Positions 60,901-64,000 of a stretch of DNA of 64,000 nt are shown here, in pieces; within the stretch, counting starts at the first letter, position 1; each line of letters opens with the position of its first letter. Source of the stretch: Mytilisepta virgata (Eukaryota > Mollusca > Bivalvia > Mytilida > Mytilidae); contig CM051517.1 of the NCBI GenBank assembly GCA_028015205.1, positions 56,481,455 through 56,545,454 on the forward strand. Direction: 5' to 3'. Made by a program: the position numbers and the translations under genes. The notes beneath the pieces are model-generated. The model did not search any database. It was not told the DNA's origin and was given only the letters and a program-made list of their open reading frames with translations.

Positions 60901-63325
60901 CTGACCCAATATTGAAAAACAATATTGGTCAGGCTATATTGGTCAGCTAAAAGCATGGTGGCAGGATAAAAACCTGTTTTGTTTTTTTTCATTCCAAAAG
61001 TCAGTGTTTTGGATAATGTTTTGCTGTTTCCTGTATGTACCTATATCTGTATGTAATGTACAAATCACAAATCTCAAAAATAACAGAATTTTAACACTAC
61101 AAATGCAGACTTTCCCAAAGATTTCATATTTTGGATATTTGACCTGTGACAGAATATAATTTCCCCGATAATATTTGTTCCAAAGAACTTTTAGCATATA
61201 ACAAAAGTTTCATTGTGAACTTTCCTTATATAATATTTTATCCATACACAGGTGAGGTGAGCAGTAATTAAGATGCACTCAGGTGTAAAAAATCAGATGA
61301 CACTCTTTCTTTAAAGGAACTAATATTAAGAAATTTTATGATGTTTCAGGAAAATATCTTATGAAGGTGGAAATAATATTATGTTATGTTAGTTTCCAAG
61401 AACTTTTATGATACATAGTTTGGTTCCAGGGGGAACAAGTATTATGTGGAACAAATATATGTTCACTGACTTAAGGGCAAAATTATGGACGAAAAACTAC
61501 CAAGCTTAGAAACCTAAAACTTAAATCACAACTAACTTTTTATAAGCCAATGTCACTGGGAAACTTTCACAGTCGAAAATAAACATGATAAACGTTGATA
61601 CTGCCCATTTATAATTTTATTTCTGCAAATACGGAAATGGTGCAAACGATCCATTAATGCTAACGCTGTAATAAGGAATGAAAAACAAAGGTTAAAAAAA
61701 AACAGGTAAATTCTCATGCAACATGCAAATTAAGGGCGCATTCGATAGGTTAGTATAAGTTTAACTCTTAAAGTCACAGGTCGTCTCAGGTCAATGAATA
61801 CAATGAATGAAGATGAATATGAATATGGAATGAATAAAATATTTGATGAAATACATATATACAAATATTTTGGCTGCGACCATATGGCTGACACACCAAC
61901 TTTACCAGTGGCATCAATATTTTCATGTGACCCCTGGGTGCATATTCCTTAGAAAAGGAATGCAAACTTCAACAAATATAATTTAAAATGTTGATGGCCA
62001 CTCTTTTTATATAAGACTTAAATTGAAATGAAGGTTAAGGTTTCAAAGAAAGATTACAATAAATCAATACGTACAATCTAGCCTGTCAAGAATAATATGA
62101 GTGTGATAAATTTAATTATGAGTTATGGACAAACAAAATAGATATTTTATATACCAAAGTTAATTTCTCTCTATATCTATCCATCAATCTATCGATCTAT
62201 CTACATGATCTACATCTACATACATGTATCTATCTATGTGTATCTATCTACATGAAGTTACACAACCAAATTCATCCTCTAATTCAATTTAAATAGCATT
62301 TATAAGCAAAAAATTGTAATTCAATTTAAAATTCAGACAGCTTAGGGGTCATTCATAATTGTCAACATTTTTCACAAGTTTAGAAAGAACCCCCCCACCC
62401 TCCTTCAAAAAGTGTACATCAACATCTTTTAACAGTGTTGCTGTGAAAAGGTACCACTCCTTACTCGGAAAGATGATCTATGTACAGAAATCATCAAATT
62501 CCTTGAAACTGCATGTACCGAGTCCAGCGCATGAGTGACATGCTCAAGTGATTTGCCTTTTGTTGGCTTTTTGTCACCTTTATATACTGTCCAGAACTTT
62601 TTCAGCATCATGAATTCTATCAATATCACCAGCATGTTTTCTCTATTTTCCTAATTATCGGAAATGACATACTGGTACTGATTTTAAAACAAAATTTTGT
62701 AAAAATGTTGAATTTGAAACCCCCTCCCCCCAAGCATGCATTTATAAACTCATGAAAAATGTTGACAATTATGGATGACCCTTTATTGTTTTTATCACTA
62801 TAAGGAAATTTAATTTTCAATATTTTATTAAAATCTTCATATTTTATTTGTGGTAAAATCAGTTAGCTTAAATTTGTTTGTTTAAGATTTTGCCTACAAG
62901 TCAAATTTCAAACTGAATTACAATTTTTTGCTTATAAATGCTATTTAAATTGAATTAGAGGATGCATTTTATGACATACCAGATATATGTATTTATTGTA
63001 TTGATAGATTACATTATATATTGTGACTCCTACATTTATGCATCCATTTTTTTAGGCAACCAATAATGAACTGATTTTGACAAAAATGGTCAAATTAATT
63101 AATGTGTAAATGACATTTTCTACAATCAAAATATATGTTATAAAGCAAAGAGATTGGTGAAAAAATCATGAAAAAAAAACATCTTGTCAAATTTTTTAAA
63201 TTTATAATAACATCACATAAATTTACATTATCATATAAATGTACCTGTAACTGGTTTTTCTGTGGTGACTAATGGTAAAGTTGTTGGTGTTGTCGTTGTT
63301 GCTGTTGTTGTCACAGCTGTACGTG
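27801..63325 (-). CDS. LamG-repeat / VWDE-like transmembrane protein gene, 24 exons, 5' incomplete
   Basis: I assembled 24 minus-strand exons with GT donors and AG acceptors whose phases join without a break into 6,626 coding bases (about 2,207 residues plus stop). Order: Thr linker; five LamG-like jellyroll domains; Lys/Pro/Thr stalk; VWDE-type core; von Willebrand D domain; four-Arg furin-like site; EGF module; Cys-rich stem; transmembrane helix; short tail. From the core on it resembles 'von Willebrand factor D and EGF domain-containing' proteins, which are numerous in bivalves. The LamG array in front is not part of the vertebrate VWDE plan as I know it. The signal peptide must lie beyond 63,325. 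The product probably sits on the cell surface with a large ectodomain; no partner can be named. Introns hold many mobile elements and no other gene. Confidence 0.85.
29192..29345 (-). CDS. Exon 23: transmembrane helix
   Basis: 154 bases, phase 1 to 2. After an acidic juxtamembrane stretch comes TVTILAVVIGILSFITLVSL, then MYNCKMR. The basic residues after the helix put the tail in the cytoplasm, making a type I membrane protein. Confidence 0.85.
29806..29920 (-). CDS. Exon 22: membrane-proximal Cys-rich segment
   Basis: 115 bases, phase 0 to 1. NTCLINGICYGLDEKKSDDK and CRVCDPSNNVNKW form a small disulfide-rich unit (C..NG.CY...C..C) seen in VWDE proteins near the membrane. Donor GTTAGT. Confidence 0.83.
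30600..31705 (-). mobile_element. Minisatellite element with terminal hairpin and 3' palindrome
   Basis: On the minus strand the 5' end is the hairpin TATACCCTGC...GTGGGGTATA (31705-31675). The body has five copies of a unit of about 175 bp (GGAGTTGCGG at 30891, 31067, 31244, 31418 and 31593). The 3' end is GGGGTATCAAGTA followed by the palindrome GTGAGCTTTGCTCAC (30614-30600). A second, diverged GATACCCC plus palindrome lies at 30713-30747, so the 3' end may be duplicated. The architecture matches the elements at 1634 and 40534. Confidence 0.55.
31706..32139 (-). mobile_element. Fragment of a related minisatellite element
   Basis: On the minus strand it opens with a hairpin, GTCCCCCGCC...GGAGGGAC (32139-32112), then carries two diverged units of about 170 bp containing CACAAAGTGTTC (31729 and 31895) and a CAGCGGTCTCAGAG phrase. 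The 3' end is missing; it stops where the neighbouring element begins. Confidence 0.5.
32274..32507 (-). CDS. Exon 21: beta-rich stem segment
   Basis: 234 bases, phase 0-0, 78 residues, with VSINQVTCTLPEV, GVFVAVSNNGQKYS and VYDSLCYDC. It follows the pattern '..NEVTCPLP..V.V.VSNDG..YS' of the VWDE stem. Confidence 0.83.
32980..33239 (+). mobile_element. tRNA-derived SINE (family A), perfect 11-bp target duplication
   Basis: The A box is TGGCCGAGTGG (32990-33000) and the B box AGTTCGAATCT (33058-33068). The element ends AACCCCAACTAAACAAAC. It is flanked by AAAACTTTGTC on both sides (32969-32979 and 33240-33250). It lies in an intron of the large gene. Confidence 0.92.
33883..34088 (-). CDS. 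Exon 20: second half of EGF module and following Cys-rich region
   Basis: 206 bases, phase 1 to 0. VCRCAPGFSGLSCD completes the EGF with the canonical C-x-C...G.. C end. It continues DNCGCDRRITDDC and FGDNFVESSTLTCHYEF, similar to the IPT/TIG-like stretch downstream of EGF in VWDE relatives. Confidence 0.83.
34856..35120 (-). mobile_element. tRNA-derived SINE (family A), 12-bp target duplication
   Basis: Reverse-oriented copy. TTGACTTATTTA flanks it at 34844-34855 and 35121-35132. It lies 66 bp from exon 19, close to the splice donor side. The frames it yields are not genes. Confidence 0.92.
35187..35367 (-). CDS. Exon 19: continuation and start of EGF module
   Basis: 181 bases, phase 0 to 1. 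It ends in CQQDCGDHGECDEG, the first half of an EGF-like domain, split by an intron within it. The second half is in exon 20. Confidence 0.84.
35827..35976 (-). CDS. Exon 18: Cys-containing region after the D domain
   Basis: 150 bases, phase 0-0, 50 residues, including ALQRCKEMVES, VKTCWSTIN and DSCAYDLH. The cysteine spacing resembles the segment between D domain and EGF repeats in VWDE. A C8-like role is possible but not clear. Confidence 0.8.
36074..36225. repeat. Foldback element, 152 bp
   Basis: GTATAATTAATCGCTAAATT pairs with AATTCAGCAATTAGTTATAC, and CAGAAATAAACAACATGTGA with TCACAAGTTGTTTATTTCTG. The centre, CGCGCAGCGCACG, is GC-rich. Confidence 0.75.
36610..36725 (-). CDS. Exon 17: linker with a four-Arg furin-like site
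   Basis: 116 bases, phase 1 to 0. The protein reads HINHRRRRDVTEDD, with four consecutive Arg codons at 36658-36669. R-X-K/R-R is the consensus for furin-type convertases, so the ectodomain may be cut here between the D domain and the EGF part. No cleavage is demonstrated. Confidence 0.82.
36930..37095 (-). repeat. Old decayed SINE (family A) fragment
   Basis: TTGGGGTTTTAACATCCATTTTCAG, GGCCAGCTTTTATTGATG and AAAATCGGCAATTGTGA follow the order of the family-A SINE body with many substitutions. The tRNA-like head is missing. Confidence 0.5.
37236..37366 (-). CDS. Exon 16: end of the D region
   Basis: 131 bases, phase 2 to 1. It encodes HKSIFYGVPREVFNYMNTFC followed by CINGKEVFCSQGHGIMTC. The spaced cysteines fit the segment after GLCG in VWDE proteins. 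Confidence 0.82.
37692..37797 (-). CDS. Exon 15: vWD domain, GLCG motif
   Basis: 106 bases, phase 1 to 2. With the last base of exon 14 it encodes GLCGSYDGNRNNDVYFPSNG, the GLCG.(Y/F)DGN..ND motif that closes the D1 part of vWD domains. It ends FCMKWK with exon 16. Confidence 0.9.
38143..38314. mobile_element. Palindromic MITE family P, copy 2
   Basis: AATAGGTTCTCACACAAGTT pairs with GAACGAGTGTAAGTACCTATT, and TTCAACGAGTTTTTAAAATTC with its reverse complement further right. It is related to 26291-26450. Confidence 0.8.
38700..38962 (-). mobile_element. tRNA-derived SINE (family A), 13-bp target duplication
   Basis: Reverse-oriented full-length copy flanked by TATTCATGCAATA at 38687-38699 and 38963-38975. 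The perfect duplication marks a fairly young insertion. Confidence 0.92.
39434..39536 (-). CDS. Exon 14: vWD domain, continued
   Basis: 103 bases, phase 0 to 1, encoding LPTGTVVTIQSSGSQFINIW and the linker to the GLCG motif. The GTVVTI..S...INIWINPS pattern is the expected beta-rich part of a D domain. Confidence 0.85.
39894..40175 (-). CDS. Exon 13: vWD domain, central part
   Basis: 282 bases, phase 0-0, 94 residues. YYVKCSTRGRAYCNCGAAVK and SGDDVITFKTC are typical of VWDE D domains. A Gly/His-rich loop (GNGHGGG, FHGHHGHHSRH) is unusual and could bind metal, though that is speculation. The donor is GTTTGT, a weaker form. Confidence 0.85.
40534..41206 (-). mobile_element. Minisatellite element with terminal hairpin and 3' palindrome
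   Basis: On the minus strand the 5' hairpin is AGCTCACCTGG...CATGTGAGCT (41206-41176). The body has four diverged units of about 150 bp containing AGGTCCTTCCAT. The 3' end repeats CAGGTGAGCT (40567-40558), followed by the palindrome GGCTCAA...TTGAGCC (40552-40534). It lies in the intron between exons 12 and 13. Confidence 0.6.
41882..41945 (-). CDS. Exon 12: vWD domain, continued
   Basis: 64 bases, phase 2 to 0. It encodes HYDNHNGGEFTLYRHTSLPY, matching the '..GEF.LY+H...PYEV' stretch after DPH in VWDE-type D domains. The following exon supplies VRAYYVKC. Confidence 0.85.
42340..42506. repeat. Foldback element
   Basis: AGTAAGTTTATTATCCCC pairs with GGGGACAATAAACTTACT and GGTATAATAAA lies near both outer ends. 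Upstream, ACTATTGACCGGTCAATAGT (42261-42280) forms a separate perfect small palindrome. Confidence 0.65.
43138..43214 (-). CDS. Exon 11: start of the von Willebrand D domain
   Basis: 77 bases, phase 0 to 2, between TTTATAG and GTAAGT. It encodes DHNAQCKSLNDPHMTTFDGR. The DPH.TTFDGR motif is the hallmark opening of a vWD domain, whose Asp residues bind calcium in the family. Confidence 0.88.
43379..43509. repeat. Foldback element
   Basis: CATATCACACCTATTATCAGC pairs with GCTAATAATGGGTCTGATATG, and GGTCAAAATATCA with TGATTTTGACC-like sequence on the other side of a GC-rich centre. Confidence 0.7.
44537..44968 (-). CDS. Exon 10: Cys-rich VWDE core
   Basis: 432 bases, phase 0-0, 144 residues. 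It contains NVTAPPQMFCCKGCQGNC, YQRCTSKRYI, CGTSVQQTIHI and IPVKATVDGRIDRN, corresponding by order and style to the region just upstream of the D domain in VWDE. It is extracellular. Unlike the LamG exons it has phase-0 borders. Confidence 0.8.
45843..46393 (-). CDS. Exon 9: Lys/Pro/Thr stalk and start of the VWDE core
   Basis: 551 bases, phase 1 to 0. About 115 residues of repeats such as TTPKPTKKP form a mucin-like rod. A folded segment follows (YIGIPHLTPG, FKCQFEKS, VCLRINGQC, EVTFTITEIN) that resembles the part preceding the D domain in VWDE proteins. This exon is where phase 1-1 borders end. The opposite strand reads as an open Val/Gly/Phe-rich frame only because of the repeat. Confidence 0.8.
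46690..47340. repeat. Tandem repeat, period about 182 bp, four copies
   Basis: AGGAGGAGTTGATTT recurs near 46762, 46946, 47128 and 47298. Each unit holds GAGGTGCACATCTTCAAT and TAGGTACCC. The unit shares the phrases 'aggtgcac' and 'aggaggagttg' with the array at 30780-31640, so these arrays appear related. No terminal hairpin was found here. Confidence 0.8.
47341..48075. other. Intron 8 remainder, possible decayed coding remnant
   Basis: Sequence of mildly higher GC between about 47560 and 47860 reads in short Lys/Glu-rich stretches on the plus strand (for example SWWENLERKSQEYKKEH). It is interrupted and has no identifiable family. Confidence 0.25.
48076..48156 (-). CDS. Exon 8: short linker with a cysteine pair
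   Basis: 81 bases, phase 1-1, between TTTTTCAG and GTATTG. It encodes a Thr/Pro segment ending YCKNGYVCKG. The two cysteines may form a small loop ahead of the stalk. Confidence 0.68.
48453..49211 (-). CDS. Exon 7: Thr-rich linker plus LamG-like domain 5
   Basis: 759 bases, phase 1-1. The first ~35 residues are almost all Thr, Ala and Pro (APTTTTAPTTTSTT...). A LamG-like domain follows, with QYVDLG, CFGNLNQC, GLTIKITV, GTGIAMVYRYGQVQC, IIISWSPKHGL and MYIGTPPG. The C-x6-C signature matches exons 2 and 4-6. The usual VDG is replaced by VNSH. Confidence 0.82.
49212..51419. other. Intron 6, with a 24-bp minisatellite
   Basis: Apart from the array at 50677-50862 nothing was recognised in this 2.2-kb intron. 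Confidence 0.5.
50677..50862. repeat. 24-25-bp minisatellite, about 8 copies
   Basis: The unit ACACAATATATAGATCAAGGTGAC repeats head to tail with small changes, entirely within the intron between exons 6 and 7. It has no spacers, so it is not a CRISPR-like array. Confidence 0.85.
51420..52088 (-). CDS. Exon 6: LamG-like domain 4
   Basis: 669 bases, phase 1-1. It differs from exon 5 by a handful of residues and lacks two codons at its 3' end (LLTTG instead of LLTTVTG). All fold landmarks are kept. The intron on its 5' side (52089-53058) is closely similar to 53734-54698. Confidence 0.88.
53059..53733 (-). CDS. Exon 5: LamG-like domain 3
   Basis: 675 bases, phase 1-1, same domain as exons 4 and 6, with CFQDLIRC, NSSEL and NKTW (possible N-glycosylation) and VLVDGHQV. 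Exon and adjoining intron form a tandem unit repeated at a spacing of about 1,640 bp (exon starts at 51420, 53059 and 54699). Confidence 0.88.
54699..55373 (-). CDS. Exon 4: LamG-like domain 2
   Basis: 675 bases, phase 1-1. It contains QYVEFRNN, CFQDLTSC, SGLALYYEKGHLYGY, WYTFELSWS, VLVDGHQV and SHHVLTIGKLYGS. The 3' part (from about 55095 down to 54699) is nearly identical to exon 5, while the 5' part has many amino-acid differences. No ATG begins the exon; the frame enters from exon 3. Confidence 0.87.
55374..56699. other. Intron 3, AT-rich
   Basis: Contains the MITE at 55983-56176. No other feature was recognised. Confidence 0.5.
55983..56176. mobile_element. MITE, about 194 bp
   Basis: TACTGTAAATTTGGAAATTA pairs with TAATTTCTGAATTTACAGTA, and ATTGCGATGTTTTTATTATT has a counterpart, AAATCGCAATAATAAATG, near the right end. 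No coding content. Confidence 0.75.
56700..56726 (-). CDS. Exon 3: 27-base microexon
   Basis: Bounded by a TTTCAG acceptor and a GTAATA donor, phase 1-1, adding nine residues around FPTEAPTT. It extends the Thr/Pro linker between LamG domains 1 and 2. It could be skipped without shifting the frame. Confidence 0.6.
57194..57787. mobile_element. Complete pogo/Tigger-like MITE with TA target
   Basis: Ends are CAGTGGAACC at the left and GGTTCCACTG at the right, flanked by TA at 57192-57193 and 57788-57789. Both subterminal zones are packed with a repeated CCTCTGAAAACCGG motif. The CAGTGGAACC ends and TA duplication fit pogo/Tigger relatives. There is no transposase, so it is non-autonomous. A truncated relative lies at 5246. 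Confidence 0.82.
57790..58986. other. Remainder of intron 2, nothing recognised
   Basis: AT-rich intronic sequence between the pogo-like MITE and exon 2. No repeat with ends and no exon. Confidence 0.5.
58987..59634 (-). CDS. Exon 2: LamG-like domain 1
   Basis: 648 bases, phase 1-1, encoding one LamG/jellyroll domain of about 215 residues. The landmarks are QYVELP, the paired cysteines CIQDMTKC followed by NGFTLSVDI, SGLALYVWHGELY, WHSYQVSWN and IVYLDGH. These follow the strand order of the Laminin_G_3 fold: edge strand, C-x6-C, core strands, then the VDG turn. NST and NHT are possible N-glycosylation sites. This is the most divergent of the five copies. Confidence 0.82.
59784..59880. repeat. 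97-bp foldback
   Basis: ACATTGTCAGAAAATATAAA pairs with TTTATATTTTCTGACAATGT around a short GC-richer loop. Confidence 0.8.
59960..60745 (+). pseudogene. Fragment of a hAT/ZNF862-type protein gene within GGACAAG-rich flanks
   Basis: The plus-strand frame 60351-60536 (61 codons) includes a Lys-rich start and RTFQSNWIEEFPGVVYE. This resembles the 'K+.+F...W...FPW..Y' opening of the zinc-binding module in hAT-derived ZNF862/KIAA1586-like proteins. The Cys residues that should follow are absent and the frame stops. Palindromes ACTTGTCCGATGGGACAAGT (60031-60050) and ACTTGTCCAAAGGGACAAGT (60721-60740) bracket it. The family is from memory and uncertain. Confidence 0.4.
60746..62270. other. Intron 1 part, nothing recognised; CTAT-rich microsatellite at 62165-62255
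   Basis: Low-complexity CTAT/CTAC repeats occur at the right. The remainder is AT-rich without supported features. Confidence 0.45.
62271..62968. mobile_element. Foldback element with a second inverted-repeat element nested inside
   Basis: Outer arms: CATCCTCTAATTCAATTTAA (left) and TTAAATTGAATTAGAGGATG (right), extending to GCATTTATAAGCAAAAAATT. Inner arms: GGGTCATTCATAATTGTCAA (near 62346) and TTGACAATTATGGATGACCC (near 62762-62781). The inner element, about 62343-62784, is about 440 bp. Confidence 0.75.
62429..62635 (-). pseudogene. Possible transposase remnant inside the inner element
   Basis: A 68-codon minus-strand frame contains KKFWTVYKGDKKPTKGKSLE and HALDSVHAVSRNLMISVHRS, with amphipathic helical character. 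It looks coding-derived and sits between inverted repeats, so a transposase fragment is plausible, but I cannot name the family. Confidence 0.3.
63245..63325 (-). CDS. Exon 1 (of those seen): Thr-rich linker
   Basis: 81 bases, phase 1-1, between an ATTACAG acceptor and a GTACAT donor. It encodes about 27 residues dominated by Thr (RTAVTTTATTTTPTT...), a likely O-glycosylated spacer. Upstream exons are outside the window. Confidence 0.7.
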
Positions 63326-63484
63326 CTGTAATTGTTATTAAGAATTAATTGCATTGTAAATTTCAATATAGATTTTTATGCATAACAAACAAATGGCACA
63401 AATGTAACTTGATGTTGATAGGCATAATTTCAAGCTTTGTACTAAACTATCACACTAAAGTAGATTTTAGGCATGCTATCTCAC

Positions 63485-63630
63485 AATTAAGGTATGGTAA
63501 CAGTCCCCGGGTAACAGTACTCACTGGGACATATTACTTAAGACTACCAGCTTTTTACCAATTTTTTTCTCTTACTCCTAAATGCCATATACTTAGCTGA
63601 GAAAAAACAAATACCAATTTTAAGTAGGGT
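63485..63630 (-). repeat. Decayed fragment of SINE family B
   Basis: TCTTACTCCTAAATGCCATA and AAACAAATACCAATTTTAA match the body of the SINE at 17255-17605 in order and orientation. The tRNA-like head is missing. Confidence 0.55.
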
Positions 63631-63755
63631 GGATATCAATCCAATTGTATATTAAAATGATATAAAATGCACAAGTATATACATGTATAATGGACAAAAC
63701 CCCAAAGAAAATTCTAGGAGAGTTGTATATGCAGTTCATTGTCAGATATCTGTTT

Positions 63756-64000
63756 GGGGGGCCTCGGTGGCCGAGTTGTCTAGGTAGTTTGTCATGACTA
63801 CTAATGATCACTGGCTGGTCAATACTGAGGTTGTGAGTTCGAATCTCACCTGTGGCGGGGTGTGTTTGACTCCGATCTTGTTTGCCAATTTTCCTACTGA
63901 AGGTCCATGGTTCTCTACGGGTACTCTGGCTTCCTCCCCAATAAAAACTGGCTGCCATGAAATAGCCAAATGGGCTGAAAACGATGTAAAACCCCAACAA
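63756..64000 (+). mobile_element. tRNA-derived SINE (family A), cut by the window edge
   Basis: Starts GGGGCCTCGGTGGCCGAG with the same boxes and body as the three other copies and runs to AAACCCCAACAA at the last base. The right target duplication is outside the window. Confidence 0.85.

Overview
This is animal genomic DNA, most likely from a bivalve mollusc and possibly a mytilid mussel. The placement rests on AT-rich introns, short phase-conserved exons, a VWDE-type gene of the kind amplified in bivalves, and dispersed repeats I associate from memory with mussel and oyster DNA. The species cannot be fixed from the sequence. There are no bacterial operons and no CRISPR array. Most short reading frames here are non-coding.

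Left half (1-27,460): no host gene is recognisable, and mobile DNA dominates. In order it holds a decayed LINE tail (1026-1610); a nested minisatellite element (1634-5540) with 128-, 135- and 134-bp arrays and a truncated pogo-like element; short foldback elements; a 1.36-kb inverted-repeat element (7817-9178) whose GC-rich core is a minus-strand piece of ribosomal DNA (ITS1, 5.8S, ITS2 and the first bases of 28S); a tRNA-related SINE; a complete Tc1-like element with an intact DD34E transposase (11489-13030); two non-autonomous Helitrons (13604-14975 and 23515-24873); a second SINE family; a 340-bp dispersed repeat present twice; a possible solo LTR; a Ty3/Gypsy remnant; and several long foldback elements.

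Right half (27,801-63,325): one large minus-strand gene with 24 recognisable coding exons. Its 5' end lies beyond the window. The exons join in frame to about 2,207 codons. Product order: a Thr-rich linker, LamG-like domain 1, a 27-nt microexon, LamG-like domains 2-4 on tandemly duplicated exons, a Thr-rich linker with LamG-like domain 5, a short Cys linker, a Lys/Pro/Thr mucin-like stalk, a VWDE-type core, a von Willebrand D domain over six exons, a four-Arg furin-like site, an EGF module, a Cys-rich stem, one transmembrane helix and a 40-residue tail. It looks like a type I membrane or shed adhesion protein. Every exon before the stalk has phase 1-1 borders and the VWDE core does not, which suggests the LamG half was added by exon shuffling.

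The introns of this gene carry more mobile DNA: tRNA-derived SINEs, three with perfect target-site duplications; minisatellite elements of the same design as the one at 1634; a full pogo-like MITE; and many foldback MITEs. The strongest observations are the ribosomal spacer fragment inside a foldback element, the shared end structure of the minisatellite elements, and the LamG-VWDE fusion with mosaic exon copies.
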